DNA of 64,000 nucleotides from Sphingomonas psychrolutea (GTDB lineage Bacteria; Pseudomonadota; Alphaproteobacteria; Sphingomonadales; Sphingomonadaceae), in contig NZ_BMDW01000005.1 of assembly GCF_014636175.1 (NCBI RefSeq), positions 62,001 through 126,000 of the forward strand. Direction: 5' to 3'. Below are positions 1-8,896 of this stretch, in pieces; within the stretch, counting starts at the first letter, position 1; each line of letters begins with the position of its first letter. The notes beneath the pieces are model-generated. The model did no database searches. It was not told where the DNA came from and was given only the letters and a program-made list of their open reading frames with translations. The translations under genes and the position numbers were made by a program.

Positions 1-88
1 ACACGCCCTGTCCGCCCGCGCCCACCTACCATCGCGGACCGTCGAGCACCGCGTCTATGCCTAACCTTAGCCTAAACTTCCGCAGCTC

Positions 89-922
89 TCACCCCACCAG
101 AATCAACGCCGCCCCCGCCAGAATTCCCAGCACGCCAACCACCCGTCCCCAGGTCGCGCGTTCCTTCAACACCAGGATCGCGATCAGCAACGCGGTCACC
201 ATCCCCGTCTCGCGCAGCGCGGCGAGCGGTGCGGTCGGTCCCAACGACAAGGCATAAACCGCGCCGCCATAGGTGAACACCGACAGCAGCCCCGCGATCA
301 TCCCCGGCTTCCACTGCGCCCGCGCCGAGGTGAAGATGCCACCCCGGGTTAACACACCGAACAAGGCGACGACGACGAAGCCCATCTGCACGAAGACCCA
401 GACGATATAGCTCGCCGGGGTGGGCGCGGCGCGCACGCCGATCGCGTCGATCACCGTGTAACTCGCGATCAGCGCGCCGGTCAGCAGCGACCAGCCGAGC
501 GCCGCCCGCCCGATATGCTTGCCCGACACCATCACGAACATCGCCGCGCCGATCACCGCGATCCCGGCGATCTGCCCCTTGGTCGCATGATCCCCCAATA
601 TGCCGATCGACACCCCCGCGGTAATCAGCGGTGCGGTGCCACGCAGCACCGGATAGACCGCCGAAAGATCGCCGATCGCGTAGGCGCGGACCAGTGCGTA
701 GAGATAGATGGCGTGCAGCACCGCACTCGCCGCCAGCCAGCCCCACGCGCCAGTCGGCAAGGGCACAAAGGCGATCGCGGGTAGCAGGATGATCGCACCG
801 GTCGCATCGGTGATCGCGCGCCCCGCCGCCTTATCGCGCCCACCCTTGATGATCGCGTTGACGACGGCGTGGATCGACCCGGACGCGATCATCAGCAGGG
901 CGGCAAGCGTGAAGGGGGCCAT
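89..922 (-). CDS. EamA/DMT-family membrane transporter
   Basis: A very hydrophobic protein of about 277 residues with roughly ten predicted membrane helices in two related halves, the layout of drug/metabolite exporters of the EamA family. The first half holds an SAVYPVLRGTAPL segment and the second a VFTYGGAVYALSLGPTAPLAALRET segment, both typical of EamA repeats. The substrate cannot be read from sequence. The frame is open to a GTG at 961, but the ATG at 922 puts the first hydrophobic helix directly at the N terminus as is usual for the family. It lies 50 bases after the prolyl aminopeptidase on the same strand and is probably cotranscribed. Family call fairly sure; role unknown. Confidence 0.8.
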   Translation of the reverse strand: MAPFTLAALLMIASGSIHAVVNAIIKGGRDKAAGRAITDATGAIILLPAIAFVPLPTGAWGWLAASAVLHAIYLYALVRAYAIGDLSAVYPVLRGTAPLITAGVSIGILGDHATKGQIAGIAVIGAAMFVMVSGKHIGRAALGWSLLTGALIASYTVIDAIGVRAAPTPASYIVWVFVQMGFVVVALFGVLTRGGIFTSARAQWKPGMIAGLLSVFTYGGAVYALSLGPTAPLAALRETGMVTALLIAILVLKERATWGRVVGVLGILAGAALILVG

Positions 923-972
923 CGACGGCGCCTGCCCGTCGCGGCCCCCCGACGCAAGCACCGCGCAAGCGC

Positions 973-1962
<990 letters not shown>

Positions 1963-3255
1963 CTACCGCATCGGGATCACGCGGCCCTGCACCATCACAT
2001 AGCCGACATGCAGCACCGCCGCCGGATCAACCAAAGGATCGCCCGTCACCGCGATCAGATCGGCCGATTTACCCACCTCGAGCGTCCCCGTCTCCGCCGA
2101 CAGGCCGAGCAAGTCCGCCCCACCCTTGGTCGCCGCGATCAGCGCGTCGCGCGGGGTCATGCCGCCCTTGCTCACCATCAGACCGAGCTCCTCGCCATTG
2201 CGGCCATGCGGGAAGACCGCGGCATCGGTGCCGAGCGCAATCGGCACGCCCGCCTTATAGGCGCGGTTGAGGCCCTTGCCCCAGACGGCGAGCGTCGCGC
2301 GGCCCTTCGCCTCGGTATTGGCGGTGTAGCGCCCGGTGCCGAGATACATTTGCAAGCCGCTGAACGCCATCAGCGTGCCGCTGTAATAGGTGCCGTGCGC
2401 CTTCATCAACGCGACGCCCGTATCGTCGATGAACGTGCCATGCTCGATCGAATCGACCCCGGCGCGCACTGCCGCGGCGATGCCCTTGGCGCCATGCGCA
2501 TGCGCCGCCGCCTTCAGCCCCAATTGGTGCGCGGTATCGCAGATCGCCTTCATTTCCTCATCGGTAAAATGCTGTTCGAGCCCGATCTTGCCATCGTCGA
2601 GCACGCCGCCGGTCGCATGGAATTTGATCACATCGACGCCGTACGCTGCGATCCGCCGCACCGCTTTGGCGCATTCCTGCGGCCCGGTGCAGACCCAGAA
2701 TTGCTCGCCCGTCGCATCGATCGCGGCGCGCAGATCGGGGTTGAGCCCGACCGTGCCATCGCCATGCCCGCCAATGATCGACAGCGCCGGCCCCGCGACC
2801 AAAATGCGCGGACCGGGGAAGCTGCCCTCCTTCACCGCATCGCGCATCGCCAGGCTGGCGAGCGCCCCGCCGCCGAGATCGCGCACCGTCGTGAACCCGG
2901 CGCGCGCGGTGATCAGCGCGTTCTTCAGGCCGACCGTCGCGGCATAGGGTTCGGAATATTTCGGGGTCAGCCCCTGATACCACGGCTCCCCCGCATTGCC
3001 GGTCAAATGGACATGCACGTCGATCAGCCCAGGCAGCACGGTTTGCGTGCGCATGTCGACCACGGTCGCGCCGTCGGGCGCGGTCGCGCCATCGTCGATC
3101 CGCACGATCTTGCCATCGGTGACGATTACTGTGGAGGCGCCGCGTTCGGGCTTGGAGGCATCGACGATCAGATGCCCCGCCTGGATCGCGAAGGTTTCGG
3201 CATTTGCCGTGTTTGCGGTGAGCAAAGCCATGGCAGCGATCAGGAAGGTGCGCAT
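1963..3255 (-). CDS. Secreted metal-dependent amidohydrolase
   Basis: 430 residues with a clear signal peptide (MRTFLIAAMALLTANTANA, cleavage about residue 19), so periplasmic. It is a TIM-barrel amidohydrolase of the imidazolonepropionase/prolidase-like group: metal ligands fit His81 and His83 (DVHVHLTG), Lys211 (VIKFHATGG, probable carbamylated bridge), His252/His254 (AAHAHG), His272 (IEHGTF) and Asp344 (LGTDAAVF). Such secreted enzymes often cleave Xaa-Pro or other dipeptides or cyclic amides; the substrate cannot be assigned here. An AGGGG-type ribosome site precedes the ATG. Its neighbour is prolyl aminopeptidase, compatible with a role in proline-peptide breakdown (inference). Confidence 0.85.
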   Translation of the reverse strand: MRTFLIAAMALLTANTANAETFAIQAGHLIVDASKPERGASTVIVTDGKIVRIDDGATAPDGATVVDMRTQTVLPGLIDVHVHLTGNAGEPWYQGLTPKYSEPYAATVGLKNALITARAGFTTVRDLGGGALASLAMRDAVKEGSFPGPRILVAGPALSIIGGHGDGTVGLNPDLRAAIDATGEQFWVCTGPQECAKAVRRIAAYGVDVIKFHATGGVLDDGKIGLEQHFTDEEMKAICDTAHQLGLKAAAHAHGAKGIAAAVRAGVDSIEHGTFIDDTGVALMKAHGTYYSGTLMAFSGLQMYLGTGRYTANTEAKGRATLAVWGKGLNRAYKAGVPIALGTDAAVFPHGRNGEELGLMVSKGGMTPRDALIAATKGGADLLGLSAETGTLEVGKSADLIAVTGDPLVDPAAVLHVGYVMVQGRVIPMR

Positions 3256-3310
3256 CGTGTCCCCTATATTTTTTCAGCAACGTAGAAGGTTGCAGGCACA
3301 AGTCGAGGGC

Positions 3311-4900
3311 TCAGACGATCATCCGCTTGAGGCCCGCCACCGTATCCGCTTCGCCCGCAGGCTTGTCGGTGCGGATCCGGGCGATGCGCGGGAAGCGCAT
3401 CGCGACCCCCGATTTGTGCCGCTTCGACTCGTGGATTGAATCGAACGCAATCTCGAGCACCAGCGTCTTTTCGACCTCGCGCACCGGGCCGAACCGGCCG
3501 GTCGTATGGTTGCGCACGAACTGGTCGAGCCGCTTCAATTCCTCATCGGTAATCCCCGAATAGGCCTTGCCGACCGGCAACAACTCGCCCGTCTCGGTCC
3601 AGCAGCCGAAGGTATAGTCGCTATAGAAAGACGAGCGCCGCCCGCTTCCGCGCTGCGCGTACATCATCACGCAATCGGCGGTCAGCGGATCGCGCTTCCA
3701 TTTGTACCACAGGCCCGTTTTGCGCCCGCCGACATACGGGGAATCGCGGCGCTTGAGCATCACCCCCTCGATCGCGGCATCGCGCGCGCCGGCGCGGATA
3801 CTCTCCAGCGCAGTAAAATCCTCCGCGACGATCACCATGCTGAGATCGAACCGACCCGGATCGAGTGCCCCGGCAAATGATTCAAGCCGCGCGCGACGGT
3901 CCGACCATGGCGAGCCGCGCAAATCCTCCGCACCATCGAACAGGATATCATAGAGCCGCACGAACGCCGGCGCCTCGGCCAGCATCTTCGCCGACACAAC
4001 CTTTCGCCCGAGCCTTTGCTGGAGCGCGTTGAAGCTCGCCGCGCCGCCTTCTTCGGTCGCAGTCCCTTGGGCGTCGCCCTTCACCATCAACTCACCATCG
4101 ACCACGCCGTACGTCGTGAAATCGCGCGCCACTTCCGGGAAGCTCGCGGTGATGTCGTCGCCAGTGCGGCTAAAGAGCCGGGTCTGCCCCGCCACATGGA
4201 CGATCTGGACGCGAATCCCGTCCCATTTCCACTCGGCGGCATAGTCGGCAAGATCGACCCGCAAATCCTCCAGCGGATGTGCGAGCATGAACGGGCGGAA
4301 CACCGGTACATCGGCAGCGGTCGGCTGCGCGCCCCTGCCCTCGGCCCAATCGAACAAAGCGGTGTAGGGCGCATCGATGCCATGCCAAACTTCCTCGACC
4401 GCTTCGACATCGAGGTCGAAGGCTTGCGCCAGCGCAGTCTTGGCAAGCCGCGACGACACGCCGATCCTAAGCGCCCCGGTCGCCATCTTGAGCAAGGCGA
4501 AGCGCTCATCGGCATCGAGCCGGTCGAGCATCCCGGCCAGCACCGCCGGCGTATCGGATCGGGAAAGGGCGGAGAGGCGATCGACCGCTTGCGCGATGCT
4601 CAGCGGTTCGGTGTCGCGCGTGAATGGCGGCGTCGGCCACAGCAACGCGATCGTCTCGGCCGAATCGCCAACATAATCGCGGCTCATCCGGTACAATACC
4701 GGATCGACCCGCGCCTCGATCAGCGCGCGGATCACGGCGGGTTTCACGCCCGGCAGATCGAGCTCGCCCGTCAATGCCGCCATCGCCCAGCCGCGATCGG
4801 GATCGGGCGTCGCGCGCAGATAATCGACGATCAGCTTGAGCTTGGCGTTGCGGGACCGCGTGTAGATCAAGCGGTCGAGAAGATCGGCAAAGGCGCGCAT
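3311..4900 (-). CDS. ATP-dependent DNA ligase (bacterial LigB/LigC-like, 529 aa)
   Basis: An ATP-dependent DNA ligase. The adenylated lysine is Lys225 in the motif EWKWDGIR, with further nucleotidyltransferase motifs (LFSRTGDD, VDGELMV, EGVMLKR, GLWYKWKRD) in order, preceded by a roughly 200-residue N-terminal DNA-binding domain and followed by an OB-fold region. Length and layout match the bacterial family named cisplatin damage response ATP-dependent DNA ligase. That family is commonly next to a ligase-associated helicase, exonuclease and phosphoesterase; none of these is adjacent here. The start lies only 10 bases beyond the strong hairpin that follows dps, so it either depends on read-through or has a promoter within the hairpin region. 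Confidence 0.9.
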   Translation of the reverse strand: MRAFADLLDRLIYTRSRNAKLKLIVDYLRATPDPDRGWAMAALTGELDLPGVKPAVIRALIEARVDPVLYRMSRDYVGDSAETIALLWPTPPFTRDTEPLSIAQAVDRLSALSRSDTPAVLAGMLDRLDADERFALLKMATGALRIGVSSRLAKTALAQAFDLDVEAVEEVWHGIDAPYTALFDWAEGRGAQPTAADVPVFRPFMLAHPLEDLRVDLADYAAEWKWDGIRVQIVHVAGQTRLFSRTGDDITASFPEVARDFTTYGVVDGELMVKGDAQGTATEEGGAASFNALQQRLGRKVVSAKMLAEAPAFVRLYDILFDGAEDLRGSPWSDRRARLESFAGALDPGRFDLSMVIVAEDFTALESIRAGARDAAIEGVMLKRRDSPYVGGRKTGLWYKWKRDPLTADCVMMYAQRGSGRRSSFYSDYTFGCWTETGELLPVGKAYSGITDEELKRLDQFVRNHTTGRFGPVREVEKTLVLEIAFDSIHESKRHKSGVAMRFPRIARIRTDKPAGEADTVAGLKRMIV

Positions 4901-4909
4901 AATGCTTTA

Positions 4910-4947
4910 ACATGGGCGCTGGCGGTGCGTTCCGCCAGCGCCCATGT
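4910..4947 (-). terminator. Perfect 16-bp stem hairpin between dps and the ligase gene
   Basis: Left arm ACATGGGCGCTGGCGG at 4910-4925 and its exact complement at 4932-4947, with loop TGCGTT. It begins 8 bases after the dps stop codon on the minus strand. The base run after it on that strand (TTAAAGCATT) is only weakly T-rich, so it may be an intrinsic terminator, an mRNA 3' stabiliser or an attenuator for the ligase gene. Confidence 0.6.
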
Positions 4948-4954
4948 AACCAGA

Positions 4955-5464
4955 TCAGCCCTTGCGGCCGGCCTCGAACAAGAACCAGGCGCGGCGCTCG
5001 GCCTGATCGGTCCAATCGTCGATCATCGCGCTGGTCGCGTTGTCCTTGGCTTCATCGGCGATATCTTTGGCTTCGCGCAACGCGGCGACGAGCGCGAGAT
5101 TGTCGTCGCGCAATTCGCTCAGCATCGCATCCGGCCCGACGAAATCGGCGTCATTGTCCTTGATCGTCTGATGGCGCGCGATGTCGCCGATCGAGCGCAG
5201 CGTGGTGTTGCCGGTCTTGCGTACGCGCTCGGCAATGTCGTCGGTTCCGGCGAAGATCTGAGTCGCCTGATCATCGAGCATCAGATGATAGTCGTGAAAG
5301 TGCGGGCCAGAGACGTGCCAGTGAAAATTCTTGGTCTTGAGATACAGCGCGAAGGTGTCGGCGAGGATGCCGTTGAGCGCCTCGGCAACGGTCTTGGTCG
5401 CGTTGCTGGTCAGGTCGCTGGGGGTCTTCAAATCGGTCGGGGTCTTGGGTGCGTCGGCGGCCAC
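4955..5464 (-). CDS. dps: Dps family DNA-binding ferritin-like protein
   Basis: 169 residues of the Dps/bacterioferritin-like family, which stores iron and protects DNA from oxidants as a dodecamer. The ferroxidase segment is visible as NFHWHVSGPHFHDYHLMLDDQ (start of motif NFHWHV) followed by the acidic TDDIAERVR stretch, with LRSIGDIA downstream. I place the start at the GTG at 5464: AGGAG lies seven bases upstream (AGGAGATACATTGTG), and the longer open frame upstream lacks family resemblance. It is followed by a strong hairpin and preceded by about 97 bases to the GDT1-like gene, room for its own promoter. Confidence 0.9.
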   Translation of the reverse strand: MAADAPKTPTDLKTPSDLTSNATKTVAEALNGILADTFALYLKTKNFHWHVSGPHFHDYHLMLDDQATQIFAGTDDIAERVRKTGNTTLRSIGDIARHQTIKDNDADFVGPDAMLSELRDDNLALVAALREAKDIADEAKDNATSAMIDDWTDQAERRAWFLFEAGRKG

Positions 5465-5561
5465 AATGTATCTCCTGTGGGATGGTTCGTTGCGGAAACG
5501 ATCCGATGGCGGATTGGGTCCGGGCCGACCGAGACTAATTTCGATCGTGACCATCGAGCGC

Positions 5562-6125
5562 CTAGATCAGCCGCAGCGCCGCCAGCCCCTGCACCACGCC
5601 AAAGGCGGTCAGCGCTGCCGCCGCGCTCAGCCGTATCGCCACGGTCGGCAAGCGGCGCAGGTTGCGCTCGCCCAGCACAATCGCCGGGATGGTGACCGCC
5701 AACGCACCCAGCGTCGCACCGACCGCGGCAAGCGCCGGCGTCTCGCTGCGCGCGGCGAGCGCTGCCGTGATGAATTGCATCCGATCGCCAAACCCGAGCA
5801 GGCCGATCGCGATCAGGCTCAAGAGAAACGCGCCGCCGCGCCAGTCGCGGTGTTTGGCGGGCCTGAGCGGCCAGAAAGCGGTGATTCCGCCCGACACCAG
5901 CGCCACCGCCAGCAACAGACCCTGCGCATTGGGCGACAGCAGTGGCGCGATAAGCACGCCCCCCACGACGCCGAGCGCATTGCCGAGCGCGAGCGCGAGC
6001 GCGGTCGCGGCGATCACTGCACTTTTGTTGGCATAGCGATCGCCGAGCATCGCCGCAGTCCACGGCGTGCGGTCGCTCGCCTGGGTCAGGAGCGCCGCAA
6101 CGAGCGCGGCCATCAACGCATCCAT
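5562..6125 (-). CDS. TMEM165/GDT1-like membrane protein (UPF0016)
   Basis: 187 residues with about six membrane helices arranged as two repeats. Each repeat carries a degenerate form of the ExGD(K/R)(T/S) signature of GDT1 cation transporters: QASDRTPW near residue 15 and GFGDRMQF near residue 111. Family members move Mn2+ or Ca2+; whether this divergent one does is not known. It starts 10 bases after the stop of the small gene upstream, so the two are probably one operon. The glutamate of the usual signature is replaced in the first repeat, so the family call is moderate. Confidence 0.6.
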   Translation of the reverse strand: MDALMAALVAALLTQASDRTPWTAAMLGDRYANKSAVIAATALALALGNALGVVGGVLIAPLLSPNAQGLLLAVALVSGGITAFWPLRPAKHRDWRGGAFLLSLIAIGLLGFGDRMQFITAALAARSETPALAAVGATLGALAVTIPAIVLGERNLRRLPTVAIRLSAAAALTAFGVVQGLAALRLI

Positions 6126-6135
6126 GTGGCGTGCG

Positions 6136-6459
6136 TCAGCCGCTCAGCCGAACCGAACAGGCGGCGAGATAGGTTTCGCAGGCAGGGCCGTCGTGCCGGT
6201 CGCACGCCACCGCATCGCGCAGGATGTCCAACCAGCCGATCACCAAGGCCCCACGCTCGCCGCGCGCCAGCGCCGCTTCGATCGCGTGCGTCACCGCGAC
6301 GGCGGGATACAGGCCATGCGGGAGGGCTGCCGCCCGAATCGCATCGACCTCGCTGGCGAGCGTCGCGATCGACACGGTCCGGGCGCGGTGACCGATCCCC
6401 GCGACTCGCGCGGCGAGTTCGGCCTGGACCGGATCGCGTGTGGCGTATGCAGCATCCAT
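6136..6459 (-). CDS. Hypothetical protein, 107 aa
   Basis: Not recognised. A small, Ala-rich, mostly helical protein with no signal peptide; three cysteines are clustered near the C terminus (ACDRHDGPACETYLAACSVRL). The start MDAAYATRD at 6459 is chosen because AGAGGTG lies just upstream; an alternative start lies 36 bases earlier. It is followed after 10 bases by the GDT1-like gene, suggesting co-transcription. Confidence 0.6.
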   Translation of the reverse strand: MDAAYATRDPVQAELAARVAGIGHRARTVSIATLASEVDAIRAAALPHGLYPAVAVTHAIEAALARGERGALVIGWLDILRDAVACDRHDGPACETYLAACSVRLSG

Positions 6460-6632
6460 CGCTAACACCTCTCTGCGTGCTACGCTGCGCCACAACGGGT
6501 AAACATCGCCTTAACCCATCGCAAAACGACCGCCATGCTTGACATCGCGACCCGCTTCCGCCATCGGGCAGCGCTTGGGAGCGGCGACCGGTTCGCCGCT
6601 TTTTCCTTTTCGTAATCACAGGAATTCAGGTC

Positions 6633-6800
6633 ATGGCAAAGCCGACCACGGTCAAGATCAAGCTCGTCAGCACGGCGGACACCGGCTTTTTCTACACCAC
6701 CAAGAAGAACCCGCGCACCAAGACGGAAAAGCTGAGCTTCAGCAAGTACGATCCCGTCGTGCGCAAGCATGTCGAGTTCAAGGAAGCCAAGATCAAGTAA
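6633..6800 (+). CDS. rpmG: 50S ribosomal protein L33
   Basis: A 55-residue protein starting [20 protein letters not shown] and ending VEFKEAKIK, a full-length match to alphaproteobacterial L33 of the large ribosomal subunit. It has the cysteine-free (zinc-independent) form: no CxxC pairs. AGG(AATTC)AGG lies just upstream of the ATG. It is monocistronic and followed by structured intergenic DNA before divK, which runs the opposite way. Confidence 0.95.
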   Translation: MAKPTTVKIKLVSTADTGFFYTTKKNPRTKTEKLSFSKYDPVVRKHVEFKEAKIK

Positions 6801-7019
6801 CGTTGGAGCCCGGCTACGTCCGGGCGGTGCGCAGCACCAACGTTACCGGCCGGCGTCGGCTGGCCGACGACCGACGACGCGGCTTTGCCGCGGCGAGTTC
6901 AACACTTCTTACAGCTTCTCACCCGGCGTGGCACAGCCACGCCGTCGGTCGGATCGGGCGATAGCCCGTCCGCCGTCCGGCGTTGTCAATGCGCTACCGC
7001 GCACCACCGATGAGCGCCG
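6801..7019. terminator. Structured intergenic region between convergent rpmG and divK
   Basis: 219 bases containing several hairpins: GCCCGG/CCGGGC at 6808-6825, GGTGC-gca-GCACC at 6826-6838, an outer CGTTGG/CCAACG pair at 6801-6842 that competes with the last, and a perfect 9-bp stem CGGCGTGGC-aca-GCCACGCCG at 6924-6944. None is followed by a clear T-run. The likely role is transcription termination from both sides; a small RNA cannot be excluded. Confidence 0.45.
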
Positions 7020-7424
7020 CTAATCGGATTTGAGCAACGCCTGCACCGCATCGACGAAGCGCATCAGCGAAATCGGCTTCGACACATAAGCGTCCGCCCC
7101 CGCCGCGCGGATGCGTTCCTCATCCTCGCGCCCGGCATAGGCCGTCACAGCCATGATCGGGATGCTGCGCAAAGCGTCGTCGGCCTTCAACTGCACGATG
7201 AGGTCAAAGCCGCTGACATGCGGCAGCTGAATATCCATTACGATCAGGTCGGGCGCGAAGGCCCGCGCCGCCGCCACAGCCTCGCGCCCGTCACGCACTC
7301 CCTCGGTCGTATATTCGTGCGCGCGCAGCAGATCGCAGAAAAGTTTGAGGTTGAGTTCGTTGTCCTCGACAACGAGCACCCTTTTTGCCACCGCGGGGCT
7401 ATCTTCCGCCATCTCTTCGTCCAT
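7020..7424 (-). CDS. divK: DivK-type single-domain response regulator
   Basis: 134 residues, a lone CheY-like receiver. The acidic pocket is Glu20-Asp21 (VVEDNELN), the phosphoacceptor is Asp64 (IVMDIQLP), followed by the conserved Thr (AVTAYA) and Lys (VSKPIS). The sequence KRVLVVEDNELNLKLFCDLL is the DivK signature; DivK is part of the alphaproteobacterial cell-cycle phosphorelay controlling CtrA through DivJ/PleC and CckA. The ATG at 7424 is chosen because upstream codons are not receiver-like. Only 15 bases separate it from the divergent DUF3572 start, so the two 5' regions must overlap each other's promoters. Confidence 0.88.
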   Translation of the reverse strand: MDEEMAEDSPAVAKRVLVVEDNELNLKLFCDLLRAHEYTTEGVRDGREAVAAARAFAPDLIVMDIQLPHVSGFDLIVQLKADDALRSIPIMAVTAYAGREDEERIRAAGADAYVSKPISLMRFVDAVQALLKSD

Positions 7425-7439
7425 GGGGCTTCCTACGCA

Positions 7440-7721
7440 ATGCGCGACGCCAAAACAAATCCCGACGCGGCACAGATCGCTCTGCGCGCGCTGGTGTGGA
7501 TTTTGGCCGAGCCCGATCGTGCGCAACGCCTGCTCGACACCACCGGCCTCGACCCGCAGGATCTGCGTGCGCGCGCCGGAGAACCGGCGGTGCTGTCAGC
7601 GGTGCTCGGTTTCCTCGAAAATTATGAACCCGATTTGCTCGCCTGCGCGAGTGACCTCGGCGAACCCCCACAGGCGATCGTCGCGGCCCGTGCCGCGCTC
7701 GATCCGGAGTATTACGAATGA
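7440..7721 (+). CDS. DUF3572 family protein
   Basis: 93 residues, soluble and helical, matching the small alphaproteobacterial DUF3572 family by the segments ALRALVWILAEPDRAQRLLDTTGLDP and FLENYEPDLLACA. Function unknown. The stop codon overlaps the start of the downstream HAD hydrolase (ATGA), and that gene in turn overlaps ridA, so the three form one operon. Divergent from divK with a 15-base gap. Confidence 0.8.
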   Translation: MRDAKTNPDAAQIALRALVWILAEPDRAQRLLDTTGLDPQDLRARAGEPAVLSAVLGFLENYEPDLLACASDLGEPPQAIVAARAALDPEYYE

Positions 7722-8362
7722 AGGGTCTGCTGATCTGCGATTGCGACGAAGTGCTGCTCCACATGGTGCGGCATTTCGGCGTTTGGCTGCGCGAGCGTCA
7801 CGATATCGACTTCGCGATCGACGGCGGCGATTTCGCCTCGAGCATGCGCCGCCGGGATGGCGGCCCGTCGCCGACGCAGGAGGAGATGTGGGAGCTGCTC
7901 CACGGCTTTTTCCCCAATGAGATGGGCCGCCAGACGCTGGTGCCACACGCCCGCGAAGCGCTCGCCGCATTGTCGGAAGTGGCCGATGTGGTGATCCTGA
8001 CCAATCTCGCCGATCACAATCGTGCGCCGCGCATCGCGCAATTGCTCGGGCACGATATGGAGTATCGGGTCGAGACCAATCAGGGCGGCAAGGGCGATCC
8101 GGTGGCGCGGCTGGTCGCCGAATTCGGCCATCCCGTTACCGTGTTCGTCGACGATCTCGCGGTGCACCACACCTCCGTCGCGAAGCACGCGTCGGGCGTG
8201 TTCCGGCTCCACATGGTGTCCGAGCCAAGCCTTGCCCCACATGTCGCGCCCGCCGCCGACGCGCATGCGCGAATCGACGACTGGCAAGCCGCACAAGCCT
8301 GGATCACCGAGCGTTTCTCCGCCGGCGTGCCGGCTACCGTCCCTGAAAGGATTCCCGCATGA
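7718..8362 (+). CDS. HAD-superfamily hydrolase
   Basis: 214 residues. The HAD phosphotransfer motif I is present in the form LLICDCDEVL (nucleophile Asp8, acid Asp10), motif II as VVILTNLADHN, a motif III lysine in NQGGKGDP and motif IV as VFVDDLAVHH. The cap is the small helical type. It should hydrolyse a small phosphorylated metabolite; the substrate is unknown. It overlaps the genes on both sides by ATGA junctions and may serve metabolite repair together with RidA (inference). Confidence 0.8.
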   Translation: MKGLLICDCDEVLLHMVRHFGVWLRERHDIDFAIDGGDFASSMRRRDGGPSPTQEEMWELLHGFFPNEMGRQTLVPHAREALAALSEVADVVILTNLADHNRAPRIAQLLGHDMEYRVETNQGGKGDPVARLVAEFGHPVTVFVDDLAVHHTSVAKHASGVFRLHMVSEPSLAPHVAPAADAHARIDDWQAAQAWITERFSAGVPATVPERIPA

Positions 8363-8826
8363 CCGAACGTGTCGATCGCAAACTTGCCGAACTCGGCCTC
8401 GCCCTCCCCGCCGCCGCCGCGCCGGTCGCCTCCTATGTCCCCACCGTCAATGCACACGGCATGCTGCACATTTCCGGACAATTGCCGTTTCGCAATGGCG
8501 CGGTGATCACCGGACGGCTGGGTGAATCGGTCGATCTCGCCGAGGGCACCGCCGCCGCGCAGGCCTGCGGCTTGATGCTCGTCGCGCAGATCAAGGCCGC
8601 GCTCGGCGGGCTGCACCGCGTCGAGCGGATCGTGAAATTGGGCGTGTTCGTCAATTCGACCGCCGATTTCACTGACCAGCCCAAGGTCGCCAATGGCGCA
8701 TCGGATCTGATGGTCGCGCTGTTCGGCGACGCCGGCAAACACGCCCGCAGCGCAGTCGGCGTCGCGTCGCTCCCGCTCGGCGCGGCGGTCGAGGTCGATG
8801 CGATCGTGCAGATTACGACGGCCTGA
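8359..8826 (+). CDS. RidA family protein (enamine/imine deaminase-like)
   Basis: 155 residues of the YjgF/YER057c/UK114 fold, subgroup near the endoribonuclease L-PSP/RidA-like proteins. Visible are SYVPTVNAHGMLHISGQLPFRNG, the central GRLGESVDLAEGTAAAQACG and the terminal VEVDAIVQI strand. The canonical C-terminal Arg of active RidA (in R-V-P-V) is replaced (GVASLPLGAAVEVDA), so deaminase activity is uncertain. Last gene of the DUF3572-HAD-RidA operon. Confidence 0.85.
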   Translation: MTERVDRKLAELGLALPAAAAPVASYVPTVNAHGMLHISGQLPFRNGAVITGRLGESVDLAEGTAAAQACGLMLVAQIKAALGGLHRVERIVKLGVFVNSTADFTDQPKVANGASDLMVALFGDAGKHARSAVGVASLPLGAAVEVDAIVQITTA

Positions 8827-8896
8827 CCCACTCCGCACTGGCGCCATGGCGCAAACCCCGGCTAGAACACCCCCCTGTCTATCAAGGGGTTGCTGC

